This document shows positions 8,127-17,500 of a stretch of DNA of 64,000 bases, one piece after another (the first letter of the stretch is position 1; each line of letters starts with the position of its first letter). The stretch is from Cichorium intybus (Eukaryota; Streptophyta; Magnoliopsida; Asterales; Asteraceae): positions 146,062 through 210,061 of the forward strand of contig JAKNSD010000073.1 of NCBI GenBank assembly GCA_023525715.1, in the 5' to 3' direction. The position numbers and the translations under genes were made by a program. The notes under the pieces are model-generated. The model was not told where the DNA came from and did not search any database. It worked only from the letters and a program-made list of their open reading frames with translations.

Positions 8127-8628
8127 TCATTGGAGGATAATTTGGATCATATTCAGGATTAATTTTTGGAATAATTTCTTCTGCTTCCGATTGTACCTCT
8201 GACTGTGTGTCAAGGTCATTGTTTTCAATTTCATTCTCCCCCTAGAAGTTTGCATCGTTTCTTGTATCAGCGAGATCAGAGTGACCCTGTTCAACCGAAG
8301 GAGTGGTTGACTCTGATTCAGGAGCCATACCCTCCCCATGAATGGGTGCTGAACTCTCCCCTGGATAGGAGCTGGGTTCTCCCCCTGGATGGTTGCATCA
8401 GAAATGGGAGTTGGACCATTGTTCGGAATCGGAACATCAGTGGAGTTGTCATGTGAAGTTTCGTTTTCACTGACAGTACTTTCTATAATCTTTAACAGCT
8501 CATCTCCTTGGTTATCTCTTGCGTTTGCTTCTGCTGATTTTGCGTTTTCTTGTTCATGGAACAAATTCATGAATTCCTCATATAGATCCATAAGAGGAAT
8601 TGTTGATGTATTTGATTCGGGAAAGATT
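8127..8628 (-). pseudogene. Integrase-RT hinge of pol, frame-shifted
   Basis: This encodes the low-complexity hinge between integrase and RT. From 8591 the frame reads MDLYEEFMNLFHEQENAKSAEA and on to GENPAPIQG, offset from the main gag-pol frame. A lost base in the run of C at 8358-8361 (G on the coding strand) returns it to the main frame, which then reads ENNDLDTQSEVQSEAEEI and PEYDPNYPPMIKW into RT. The main frame is interrupted by TAG at 8242-8244. Acidic, Ser/Thr/Asn-rich composition is usual for this linker. The end of the 8591 frame past about 8358 is therefore not real protein. Confidence 0.75.
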
Positions 8629-8655
8629 TCATGAATTCCTCATATAGATCCATAA
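8566..8655. repeat. 28-bp direct repeat 62 bp apart in the hinge
   Basis: The 28-bp word starting TTCATGAATTCCTCATATAG occurs at 8566-8593 and again at 8628-8655. On the coding strand it encodes MDLYEEFM twice. The copy nearer integrase replaces the stretch that usually joins the integrase C-terminus to the hinge, so it looks like a templated insertion plus deletion. Together with the single-base losses at about 8690 and 8358 it accounts exactly for the frame leaving and re-entering the main gag-pol frame. Confidence 0.8.
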
Positions 8656-9897
8656 CACGATAGGCCTTTGAGGTAAGAGAGTATCCCAGAAAATACCTTC
8701 ATCAGCTTTTTCATCCCATTTAACTCGTTTCTCTTTTGAGTTAAAAATGAAACACTTAGATTCGAAAACATGAAAGAATTTCACATTCGGTTTTCTTTTG
8801 TTGATGATTTCATAGGGAGTGAGATTAAATCGTTTGTTGATGTTTGATCGGTTCTGAGTGTAACATGCAGTTGTGATGGCGTCGGCCCAGAAGTATAGAG
8901 GAAGTTTCGCAAAAGAGAGCATTGTGCGAGCAGCTTCACAAAGAGAACGATTTCGTCTTTCTACCACTCCATTTTGTTGAGGAGTATAGGGGGCAGAGAA
9001 GTTATGCGAGATTCCTTTATTGACAAGAAAATCATCTAGAACTTTATTTTTGAATTCTGTGCCGTTATCACTTCTTATCATCCGAACTTGCTTTCGGAGA
9101 AGAGTTTCTATCTGCTTGATGAAGTTAAGCATGTTGATCGCTGCTTCAGATTTTTGCTTGAGAAAGAACACCCATGTGAAGAGAGAGAAGTCATCTACCA
9201 CAACCAGAATGTATTTGTTGTGAGCAACGCTTTCGATGGCAGACGGACCACAAAGATCAATGTGCAGAAGTTCCAATGGTTCGATGATCTTTGTGTTGAT
9301 GATTGTAGAATGACTCTTCCGGCTTTGTTTTCCCAGCTCACATGCATCACACAGTCGGTCTTTGTCGTACTTGAGTAGCGGTAATCCTTGCACAAGATCA
9401 CCAAGTACCAATTTATTAATATCACGAAAGTTCATGTGAGATAAACGCCTATGCCATAACCAACTATCATCGTTCGTAGCTTTTGTGAGTAAGCAGATTG
9501 CAGGTTTTCCTTGGATGGGTCTCATGTCCAAAGGAAACATCTCTCCTTTTCTTTTTGACTTCAAAATGATCTTCTTGGATTCCTTTTCAACTAGCACAGA
9601 GCCATCTTCATCAAATGAAACTTTAAGACCTGTTCCGATAACTAGTTGCGAAACACAGATTAAGTTGTGCTGAAGTCCTTCAACATATGCCACTTTCCGT
9701 ATCGAAATTTCACCATTTGTGATCATGCCATAGCATTTGATGTTTCCGGTTGCATTGTTTCCATAGCTAACTTTTCCTCCATTCGCTAGCGAGCGATATT
9801 CTCGTAATTCCTCCTTCCTCCCTGTCATGTGACGTGAACAGCCGTTATCAATGTACCATTCCGGATCACACTATTCGTCACGTAGAACCTGCACAAG
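8629..9897 (-). pseudogene. Copia protease and integrase
   Basis: Protease begins at about 9860 with WYIDNGCSRHMTG (Asp-Asn-Gly at 9841-9849, where Asp-Ser/Thr-Gly is expected). The GAG-pre-integrase zinc finger follows: WHRRLSHMNF supplies H-x4-H at about 9433-9460, and LCDACELGK supplies C-x2-C at about 9340. The integrase core has the first Asp in LLHIDLCGP, the second in MIRSDNGTEF and the Glu in QQNGVVERRNRSL, so the DDE triad is intact. The open frame runs 9828 to 8629 but after about 8690 it is shifted by a lost base in the run of A at 8690-8693 (T on the coding strand), so the last roughly 20 residues are spurious. A TAG at 9871-9873 and the TAA at 9898 separate it from the upstream linker. 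The domain is recognisable but not translatable in context. Confidence 0.92.
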
Positions 9898-11799
9898 TTA
9901 GAGAGATTTAGGAACCCAAACCAATGTAGGCCCATGTGAGAATTTACGAGAGATAGGAAAAATGCATGATCTTTCAACCCAAAAGGATTTTCTCACAGAT
10001 GGTTGATTTTTCTTATTTTCAATTCGGAACACTTTCATTTTTGTGGATTGCCATTGTTCTTTAGCAAAACGAGATTTCGTAGGAGTGAACATGTTGGAAA
10101 CTTGATAATAATGGGTTTTCTGACTGCGAGAGTGATAAGTAGGATTTGGAAGTTTAACTGACTGAGATGAGAATTTTGGTTTAGAAATAACTCTTGGGTG
10201 AATCTTGTTGGTTTTGAGATCCTGAGTGGTTTCAGGATAGAACTTGGCCTTCCCCTTTGAATCACTTGAACCGAGAACTCGAGTGGGATTCTTTTTTATT
10301 GTTGAAACTGAGGCTTTGGGTGTTGGTTTTGGAGTATGCTCAAGAATTGGATTGACTTTCTGGGTTGTGTTTAAGTCGTTTTTGTTTCTCCAAACCTGTT
10401 TTCTTTCTTTCAAATTCTTTTTGTACCTGGCATTCATTTGTTTCCTTTTGGCTATCAGCTCTTCAGGAGACTTATGAATACAAGATGTTGAGCAGTGGTT
10501 AGAGTCAGATTTGAAAGTACTTGTCTTAGAGTTTGAAGAATTGAATTTCAAATTCTTTGTACCCCATGAACCATTTTGCGAGACAGAATTTTTACAATTC
10601 AACGATTCAGAAATGTAGTTACCACGAGACTTCCACGAGGTCATTTCGGAAAGACCTTTGGTCTCATCCGAGTTGTCAATCGGTTCCGACCAAAAGAAGG
10701 AATCACAGACATCAGAATTATCGTTATCGACTAGGACTTTAAGTTCAGTTACATCTTTTGTATTTAGGCATGGTTTAATGAAAACTTGATTTGGTACTGT
10801 CTGAATCTTTCGAAAAACAGTGGCCTGTTCGTTTAAAGTGTGTGATCCTTCATTTTCAACAATTCTCGCAAAAACAACTGAATTTTCAGAAATGAGATTT
10901 TTCTTAGTTTCAGTAGAATTGGATATGAATTCCGAACAGTCAATTTCATCCTCGACAGATATCTCACTCATATCATTTTCATCAAAATCAGAAATATTCT
11001 CACTAATGGGAGTATTATCAGAATTTAGTTTAGAGCATAGTGAGTGAAAATTCTTTAAGGTCGCTGTTTTAATTTCCTCATGATCATTTTCTGAAAAATA
11101 TTCTTTAACCATATTTTTATGTTCTTTGGACTGAATATAGCTTTCAATTTTATCAAGTCCGATTCGATAAGCTTCCGAAACCTCATCGGATGAAACAATG
11201 GTTTCACATTTGTGGCATTCTGCATCGATTTCATCCTCTTTCAACTCAAGAAAGGGCAAAATCATTTTGTGTAAACCCCTGCCTATATCACAGTCAAGAT
11301 GCAATTGAGTAATATTATTGTAAAGACGCTTTGCGATTAAACAAAAAATATTTCTCTGTTTGACAAGAACTAGATTATCCCTTTTGACATAAATGATATC
11401 ATCTCGTGCTCTAACTAACTCACTGTCCAACGCCTCGATTCTCATTCGTCTCTCCTCATTCTTATTCGATACCCTGCTCAATTGATCATTTAGGTTAGAA
11501 TTGCTTAGACGTGTTCTTTTTAAGCTATCACTCAAACTAGAGACAGTGAATCTAAGATCATCTAATTCAGTATCATAACTAGAAGAGCAAATATTTAAAG
11601 ATTTAAGGATAGAGCGTACCTTGTTGACCACAGCCTCACACTCCTCTACTTGTTCAGAAACAGGTTTCGCAGCAAAACAACTTGCTGAGGTTTGGCACCC
11701 ATCGGTAGAGTACCCTCTGCTGTCGGAATGATCAGCCTTCACCATCAAACATCGGCCATGCGTCGGATTTCTCACCTCCTCATCTTCCGAGTCCGTTGA
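9898..11799 (-). pseudogene. Long coiled-coil linker between Gag zinc knuckle and protease
   Basis: An open stretch of 625 codons in the main gag-pol frame; the listed first codon is GTG, so it is a continuation of Gag rather than an independent start. The sequence just after the Gag stop reads STDSEDEEVRNPTHGRCLM. About residues 40-160 are heptad-like Leu/Arg/Glu/Asp-rich and probably a coiled coil (LDDLRFTVSSLSDSLKR, IEALDSELVRARDDI). About 180-360 is very acidic and Ser/Asn-rich. The last 200 residues are basic and Lys/Ser/Thr/Pro-rich, and end GPTLVWVPKSL, a segment usual just before copia protease. It ends at TAA 9898-9900. The length is far greater than the short Gag-protease gap of minimal copia elements and fits Sirevirus-type elements. 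Function is unknown. Confidence 0.75.
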
Positions 11800-12513
11800 C
11801 TAGACCTCGATGGCACCAAACTCGCTATCCTCCTTTACCACAAAGGCTGCATTGGTAGATGAAGCATCATTCTTTTTCAGTTCCGCAATCTTCTTTGCAT
11901 AATAAGCTTCATCCTTTACCTGCTCCTTCTTCTCAGTTTGCTTTCGGAGCAAGCAGTCTTTCACAAAATGGTTCTTACCTTTACAGTAATGGCAATCATA
12001 GCCTGAGTCGCCAACAAGTTTCTTCTCCTCATCACCTTTCTTTTTCTGGCTTTCATCCGATGACTTTTCAGAATTGAAACCTCCTTGTCGACTTCGGTTT
12101 TTGTATTTGGAGAAGTTTTTCTTAAAGAACTTCTTGGGATTTGATACCATTAATGCTTTGTCTTCTCTAGTCAGATCATCGTCGGAAAAATCTGAATCAG
12201 AATCGATTTCAGCCGATTTCTTCCCAGCAGCAACCAGTGCGAGTGAACCAAGACCGATAGTCGCTTTGGCTTCCGAAATGACTTCCTTTTCATGGGACTT
12301 GAGGATTCCCACAACTTTAGCTAAAGTGTAAGTTTTAAACTGTTCATGCGCTTTTATGGTTGATACGATAGCCTTCCATTCGGAATGAAGACCGTCAAGA
12401 AAAGTAACCTTTTGCTCAATAACAGTCCGAGCCAAATTGTATTTTAATAATCGACTGAGAAGATGATTGTATCGATTGAATGTCTGGGTTAGAGTTTCTT
12501 CCGGACCTTGTGC
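11800..12513 (-). pseudogene. Copia Gag, N-terminally truncated by satellite
   Basis: The Gag frame is open from the satellite boundary: AQGPEETLTQTFNRYNHLL, then VTFLDGLHSEWKAIVSTIKAHEQFKTYTLAKVVGILKSHE, the retrotransposon Gag (UBN2-type) helical region. The CCHC zinc knuckle CHYCKGKNHFVKDC (C-x2-C-x4-H-x4-C, at about 11954-12000) follows, then a Lys/Glu-rich tail ending GAIEV and a TAG at 11800-11802. That stop probably replaces a Trp codon (one base, G to A). No ATG is available. The nominal start at 12435 is TTG, and in-frame homology continues 80 bases upstream of it into the satellite junction. Perhaps 100-150 N-terminal residues and the 5' LTR are missing. Confidence 0.9.
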
Positions 12514-13050
12514 TGAAAAATTCTTAATTTTTGAATTTTTGTAAAATTCAAAAATTACCTATAATTACACTTTGTGATCATTTTAAACATTTTTGGTGTA
12601 CCTGGGTTCATGAGAAACTCCTTAAATTTTGAATTTTTTAATGATATTTTTTCTGTTATTTTTAACAATTTGTCGTGTACCCCGGTACATGAAAAATTCT
12701 TAATTTTTCAATTTTTGTAAAATTCAAAAATTACCTATAATTACACTTTGTGATCATTTTAAACATTTCTGGTGTACCTAGGTTCATGAGAAACTCCTTA
12801 AATTTTGAATTTTTTAATGATATTTTTTCTTTTATTTTTAACAATTTGTCGTGTACCCCGGTACACGAAAAATTCATAATTTTTCAATTTTTGTAAAATT
12901 CAAAAATTACCTATAATTATACTTTGTGATCATTTTAAACATTTCTGGTGTACCTGGGTTCATCAGAAACTCCTTAATTTTGAATTTTTTAATGATTTTT
13001 TTCTGTTATTTTTAACAATTTGTCGTGTACTCCGGTACATGAAAAATTCT

Positions 13051-13083
13051 TAATTTTTGAATTTTTGTAAAATTCAAAAATTA
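13051..13083. repeat. 15-bp perfect inverted repeat in the monomer (example copy)
   Basis: TAATTTTTGAATTTT at 13051-13065 and AAAATTCAAAAATTA at 13069-13083 are exact reverse complements around a 3-base TGT spacer. This form occurs in the many monomers that read TTGAATTTTTG. Monomers with TTCAATTTTTG have a single mismatch in the stem, and monomers with TTGAATTTTATTAAAATTC keep a perfect stem with an ATT loop. So the dyad is preserved through different variants. It could extrude as a cruciform or bind a dimeric protein; neither is shown. Confidence 0.85.
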
Positions 13084-13550
13084 CCTATAATTACACTTTG
13101 TGATCATTTTAAACATTTTTGGTGTACCTGGGTTCATGAGAGACTCCTTAAATTTTGAATTTTTTAATGATATTTTTCTGTTATTTTTAACAATTTTTCG
13201 TGTACCCCGGTACATGAAAAATTCTTAATTTTTGAATTTTATTAAAATTCAAAAATTACCTATAATTACACTTTGTGATCATTTTAAAACATTTCTGGTG
13301 TAGCTGTGTTCATGAGAAACTCCTTAAATTTTGAATTTTTAATGATATTTTTTCTGTAATTTTTAACAATTTGTCGTGTACCCCGGTACATGAAAAATTC
13401 TTAATTTTTCAATTTTTGTAAAATTCAAAAATTACCTATAATTACACTTTGTGATCATTTTAAACATTTTTGGTGTACCTGGGTTCATGAGAAACTCCTT
13501 AAATTTTGAATTTTTTAATGATATTTTTCTGTTATTTTTAACAATTTGTC

Positions 13551-13726
13551 GTGTACCCCGGTACATGAAAAATTCTTAATTTTTCAATTTTTGTAAAATT
13601 CAAAAATTACCTATAATTACACTTTGTGATCATTTTAAACATTTCTGGTGTACCTGGGTTCATGAGAAACTCCTTAAATTTTGAATTTTTTAATGATATT
13701 TTTTCTGTTATTTTTAACAATTTGTC
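13551..13726 (+). repeat. Representative 176-bp satellite monomer
   Basis: From GTGTACCCCG to the base before the next GTGTACCCCG at 13727. G+C is 44 of 176 by direct count for this form. Half A (positions 1-97) and half B (98-176) both start GTGTACC, followed by GG/GGG, T-CATG, an A-rich GAAA, CTTAA and a TTGAATTTTT or TTCAATTTTT tract, so the monomer is an old tandem duplication of an 80-97-bp unit. Both CpG sites of the monomer fall at its half-A start (GTCG and CCCGG). Confidence 0.9.
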
Positions 13727-14599
13727 GTGTACCCCGGTACATGAAAAATTCTTAATTTTTCAATTTTTGTAAAATTCAAAAATTACCTATAATTACACTT
13801 TATGATCATTTTAAACATTTCTGGTGTACCTGGGTTCATGAGAAACTCCTTAAATTTTGAATTTTTTAATGATATTTTTTCTGTTATTTTTAACAATTTG
13901 TCGTGTACCCCGGTACATGAAAAATTCTTAATTTTTCAATTTTTGTAAAATTCAAAAATTACCTATAATTACACTTTATGATCATTTTAAACATTTCTGG
14001 TGTACCTAGGTTCATGAGAAACTCCTTAAATTTTGAATTTTTTAATTTCAATTTTTTCTGTTATTTTTAACAATTTGTCGTATACCCCGGCCGGTACATG
14101 AAAAATTCTTAATTTTTCAATTTTTGTAAAATTCAAAAATTACCTATAATTACACTTTGTGATCATTTTAAACATTTCTGGTGTACCTGGGTTCATGAGA
14201 AACTCCTTAAATTTTGAATTTTTTAATGATATTTTGTCTGTTATTTTTAACAATTTGTCGTGTACCCCGGTACATGAAAAATTCTTAATTTTTCAATTTT
14301 TGTAAAATTCAAAAATTACCTATAATTACACTTTGTGATCATTTTAAACATTTCTGGTGTACCTGGTTTCATGAGAAACTCCTTAAATTTTGAATTTTTT
14401 AATGATATTTTTTCTGTTATTTTTAACAATTTGTCGTGTACTCCGGTACATGAAAAATTCTTAATTTTTGAATTTTTGTAAAATTCAAAAATTACCTATA
14501 ATTACACTTTGTGATCATTTTAAATATTTTTGGTGTACCTGGGTTCATGAGAAACTCCTTAAATTTTGAATTTTTAATGATATTTTTCTGTTATTTTTA

Positions 14600-17500
14600 A
14601 CAATTTGTCGTGTACCCCGGTACATGAAAAATTCTTAATTTTTGAATTTTTGTAAAATTCAAAAATTACCTATAATTACACTTTATAATAATTTTAAACA
14701 TTTCTGGTGTACCTGGGTTCATGAGAAACTCCTTAAATTTTGAATTTTTTAATGATATTTTTTCTGTTATTTTTAACAATTTGTCGTGTACCCCGGTACA
14801 TGAAAAATTCTTAATTTTTCAATTTTTGTAAAATTCAAAAATTACCTATAATTACACTTTGTGATCATTTTAAACATTTTTGGTGTACCTGGGTTCATGA
14901 GAAACTCCTTAAATTTTGAATTTTTTAATGATATTTTTATGTTATTTTTAACAATTTGTCGTGTACCCCGGTACATGAAAAATTCTTAATTTTTCAATTT
15001 TTGTAAAATTCAAAAATTACCTATAATTACACTTTGTGATCATTTTAAAACATTTCTGGTGTAGCTGTGTTCATGAGAAACTCCTTAATTTTTGAATTTT
15101 TAATGATATTTTTTCTGTAATTTTTAACAATTTGTCGTGTACCCCGGTACATGAAAAATTCTTAATTTTTGAATTTTTGTAAAATTCAAAAATTACCTAT
15201 AATTACACTTTGTGATCATTTTAAACATTTTTGGTGTACCTGGGTTCATGAGAAACTCCTTAAATTTTGAATTTTTAATGATATTTTTCTGTTATTTTTA
15301 ACAATTTTTCGTGTACCCCGGTACATGAAAAATTCTTAATTTTTGAATTTTATTAAAATTCAAAAATTACCTATAATTACACTTTGTGATCATTTTAAAA
15401 CATTTCTGGTGTAGCTGTGTTCATGAGAAACTCCTTAAATTTTGAATTTTTTAGTGATATTTTTTCTGTTATTTTTAACAATTTGTCGTGTACCCCGGTA
15501 CATGAAAAATTCTTAATTTTTCAATTTTTGTAAAATTCAAAAATTACCTATAATTACACTTTGTGATCATTTTAAACATTTCTGGTGTACCTAAGTTCAT
15601 GAGAAACTCCTTAAATTTTGAATTTTTTAATGATATTTTTTATGTTATTTTTAACAATTTGTCGTGTACCCCGGTACATGAAAAATTCTTAATTTTTGAA
15701 TTTTTGTAAAAGTAAAAAATTATCTATAATTACACTTTATGATCATTTTAAACATTTCTGGTGTACTTGGGTCCATGAGAAACTCCTTAAATTTTGAATT
15801 TTTTAATGATATTTTTTCTGTTATTTTTAACAATTTGTCGTGTACCCCGGTACATGAAAAATTCTTAATTTTTCAATTTTTGTAAAATTCAGAAATTACC
15901 TATAATTATACTTTGTGATCATTTTAAACATTTCTGGTGTACCTGGGTTCATGAGAAACTCCTTAATTTTGAATTTTTTAATGATTTTTTTCTGTTATTT
16001 TTAACAATTTGTCGTGTACTCCTGTACATGAAAAATTCTTAATTTTTGAATTTTTGTAAAATTCAAAAATTACCTATAATTACACTTTGTGATCATTTTA
16101 AACATTTTTGGTGTACCTGGGTTCATGAGAGACTCCTTAAATTTTGAATTTTTTAATGATATTTTTCTGTTATTTTTAACAATTTTTCGTGTACCCCGGT
16201 ACATGAAAAATTCTTAATTTTTGAATTTTATTAAAATTCAAAAATTACATATAATTACACTTTGTGATCATTTTAAAACATTTCTGGTGTAGCTGTGTTC
16301 ATGAGAAACTCCTTAAATTTTGAATTTTTAATGATATTTTTTCTGTAATTTTTACCAATTTGTCGTGTACCCCGGTACATGAAAAATTCTTAATTTTTCA
16401 ATTTTTGTAAAATTCAAAAATTACCTATAATTACACTTTGTGATCATTTTAAACATTTTTGGTGTACCTGGGTTCATGAGAAACTCCTTAAATTTTGAAT
16501 TTTTTAATGATATTTTTTCTGTTATTTTTAACAATTTGTCGTGTACCCCAGTACATGAAAAATTCTTAATTTTTCAATTTTTGTAAAATTCAAAAATTAC
16601 CTATAATTACACTTTGTGATCATTTTAAACATTTCTGGTGTACCTGGGTTCATGAGAAACTCCTTAAATTTTGAATTTTTTAATGATATTTTTTCTGTTA
16701 TTTTTAACATTTTGTCGTGTACCCCGGTACATGAAAAATTCTTAATTTTTCAATTTTTGTAAAATTCAAAAATTACCTATAATTACACTTTGTGATCATT
16801 TTAAACATTTTTGGTGTACCTGGGTTCATGAGAAACTCCTTAAATTTTGAATTTTTTAATGATATTTTTTCTGTTATTTTTAACAATTTGTCGTGTACCC
16901 CGGTACATGAAAAATTCTTAATTTTTGAATTTTTGTAAAATTCAAAAATTACCTATAATTACACTTTATAATAATTTTAAACATTTCTGGTGTACCTGGG
17001 TTCATGAGAAACTCCTTAAATTTTGAATTTTTTAATGATATTTTTTCTGTTATTTTTAACAATTTGTCGTGTACCCCGGTACATGAAAAATTATTAATTT
17101 TTCAATTTTTGTAAAATTCAAAAATTATCTATAATTACACTTTGTGATCATTTTAAACATTTCTGGTGTACCTAGGTTCATGAGAAACTCCTTAAATTTT
17201 GAATTTTTTAATGATATTTTTTATGTTATTTTTAACAATTTGTCGTGTACCCCGGTACATGAAAATTTCTTAATTTTTGAATTTTTGTAAAATTCAAAAA
17301 TTATCTATAATTACACTTTATGATCATTTTAAACATTTCTGGTGTACCTGGGTTCATGAGAAACTCCTTAAATTTTGAATTTTTTAATGATATTTTTTCT
17401 GTTATTTTTAACAATTTGTCGTGTACCCCGGTACATGAAAAATTCTTAATTTTTCAATTTTTGTAAAATTCAAAAATTACCTATAATTACACTTTGTGAT

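Larger units (their letters stand above)
434..12513 (-). mobile_element. Ty1/copia LTR retrotransposon, Sirevirus-like layout, 5'-truncated and degenerate
   Basis: On the minus strand the order is Gag zinc knuckle, protease, integrase, reverse transcriptase, RNase H, then an extra long ORF, polypurine tract and LTR. Protease-integrase-RT-RNase H order is diagnostic of Ty1/copia. An extra ORF between pol and the 3' LTR and the very long Gag-side region are features of the Sirevirus lineage. The 3' LTR is complete, but the 5' LTR, primer binding site and N-terminal Gag are replaced by satellite at about 12514. Gag-pol is largely one frame with eight stops, two single-base deletions and a 28-bp copied segment. 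The remaining 2.3 kb between pol and the extra ORF contains an antisense host-like gene. The element cannot encode its own movement. Lineage assignment is inference from layout and recognisable motifs. Confidence 0.88.

Noticed and set aside
8205..8634. Plus-strand frames of about 80 codons in the hinge
   Set aside because: Both are antisense to pol and without recognisable sequence or start context.
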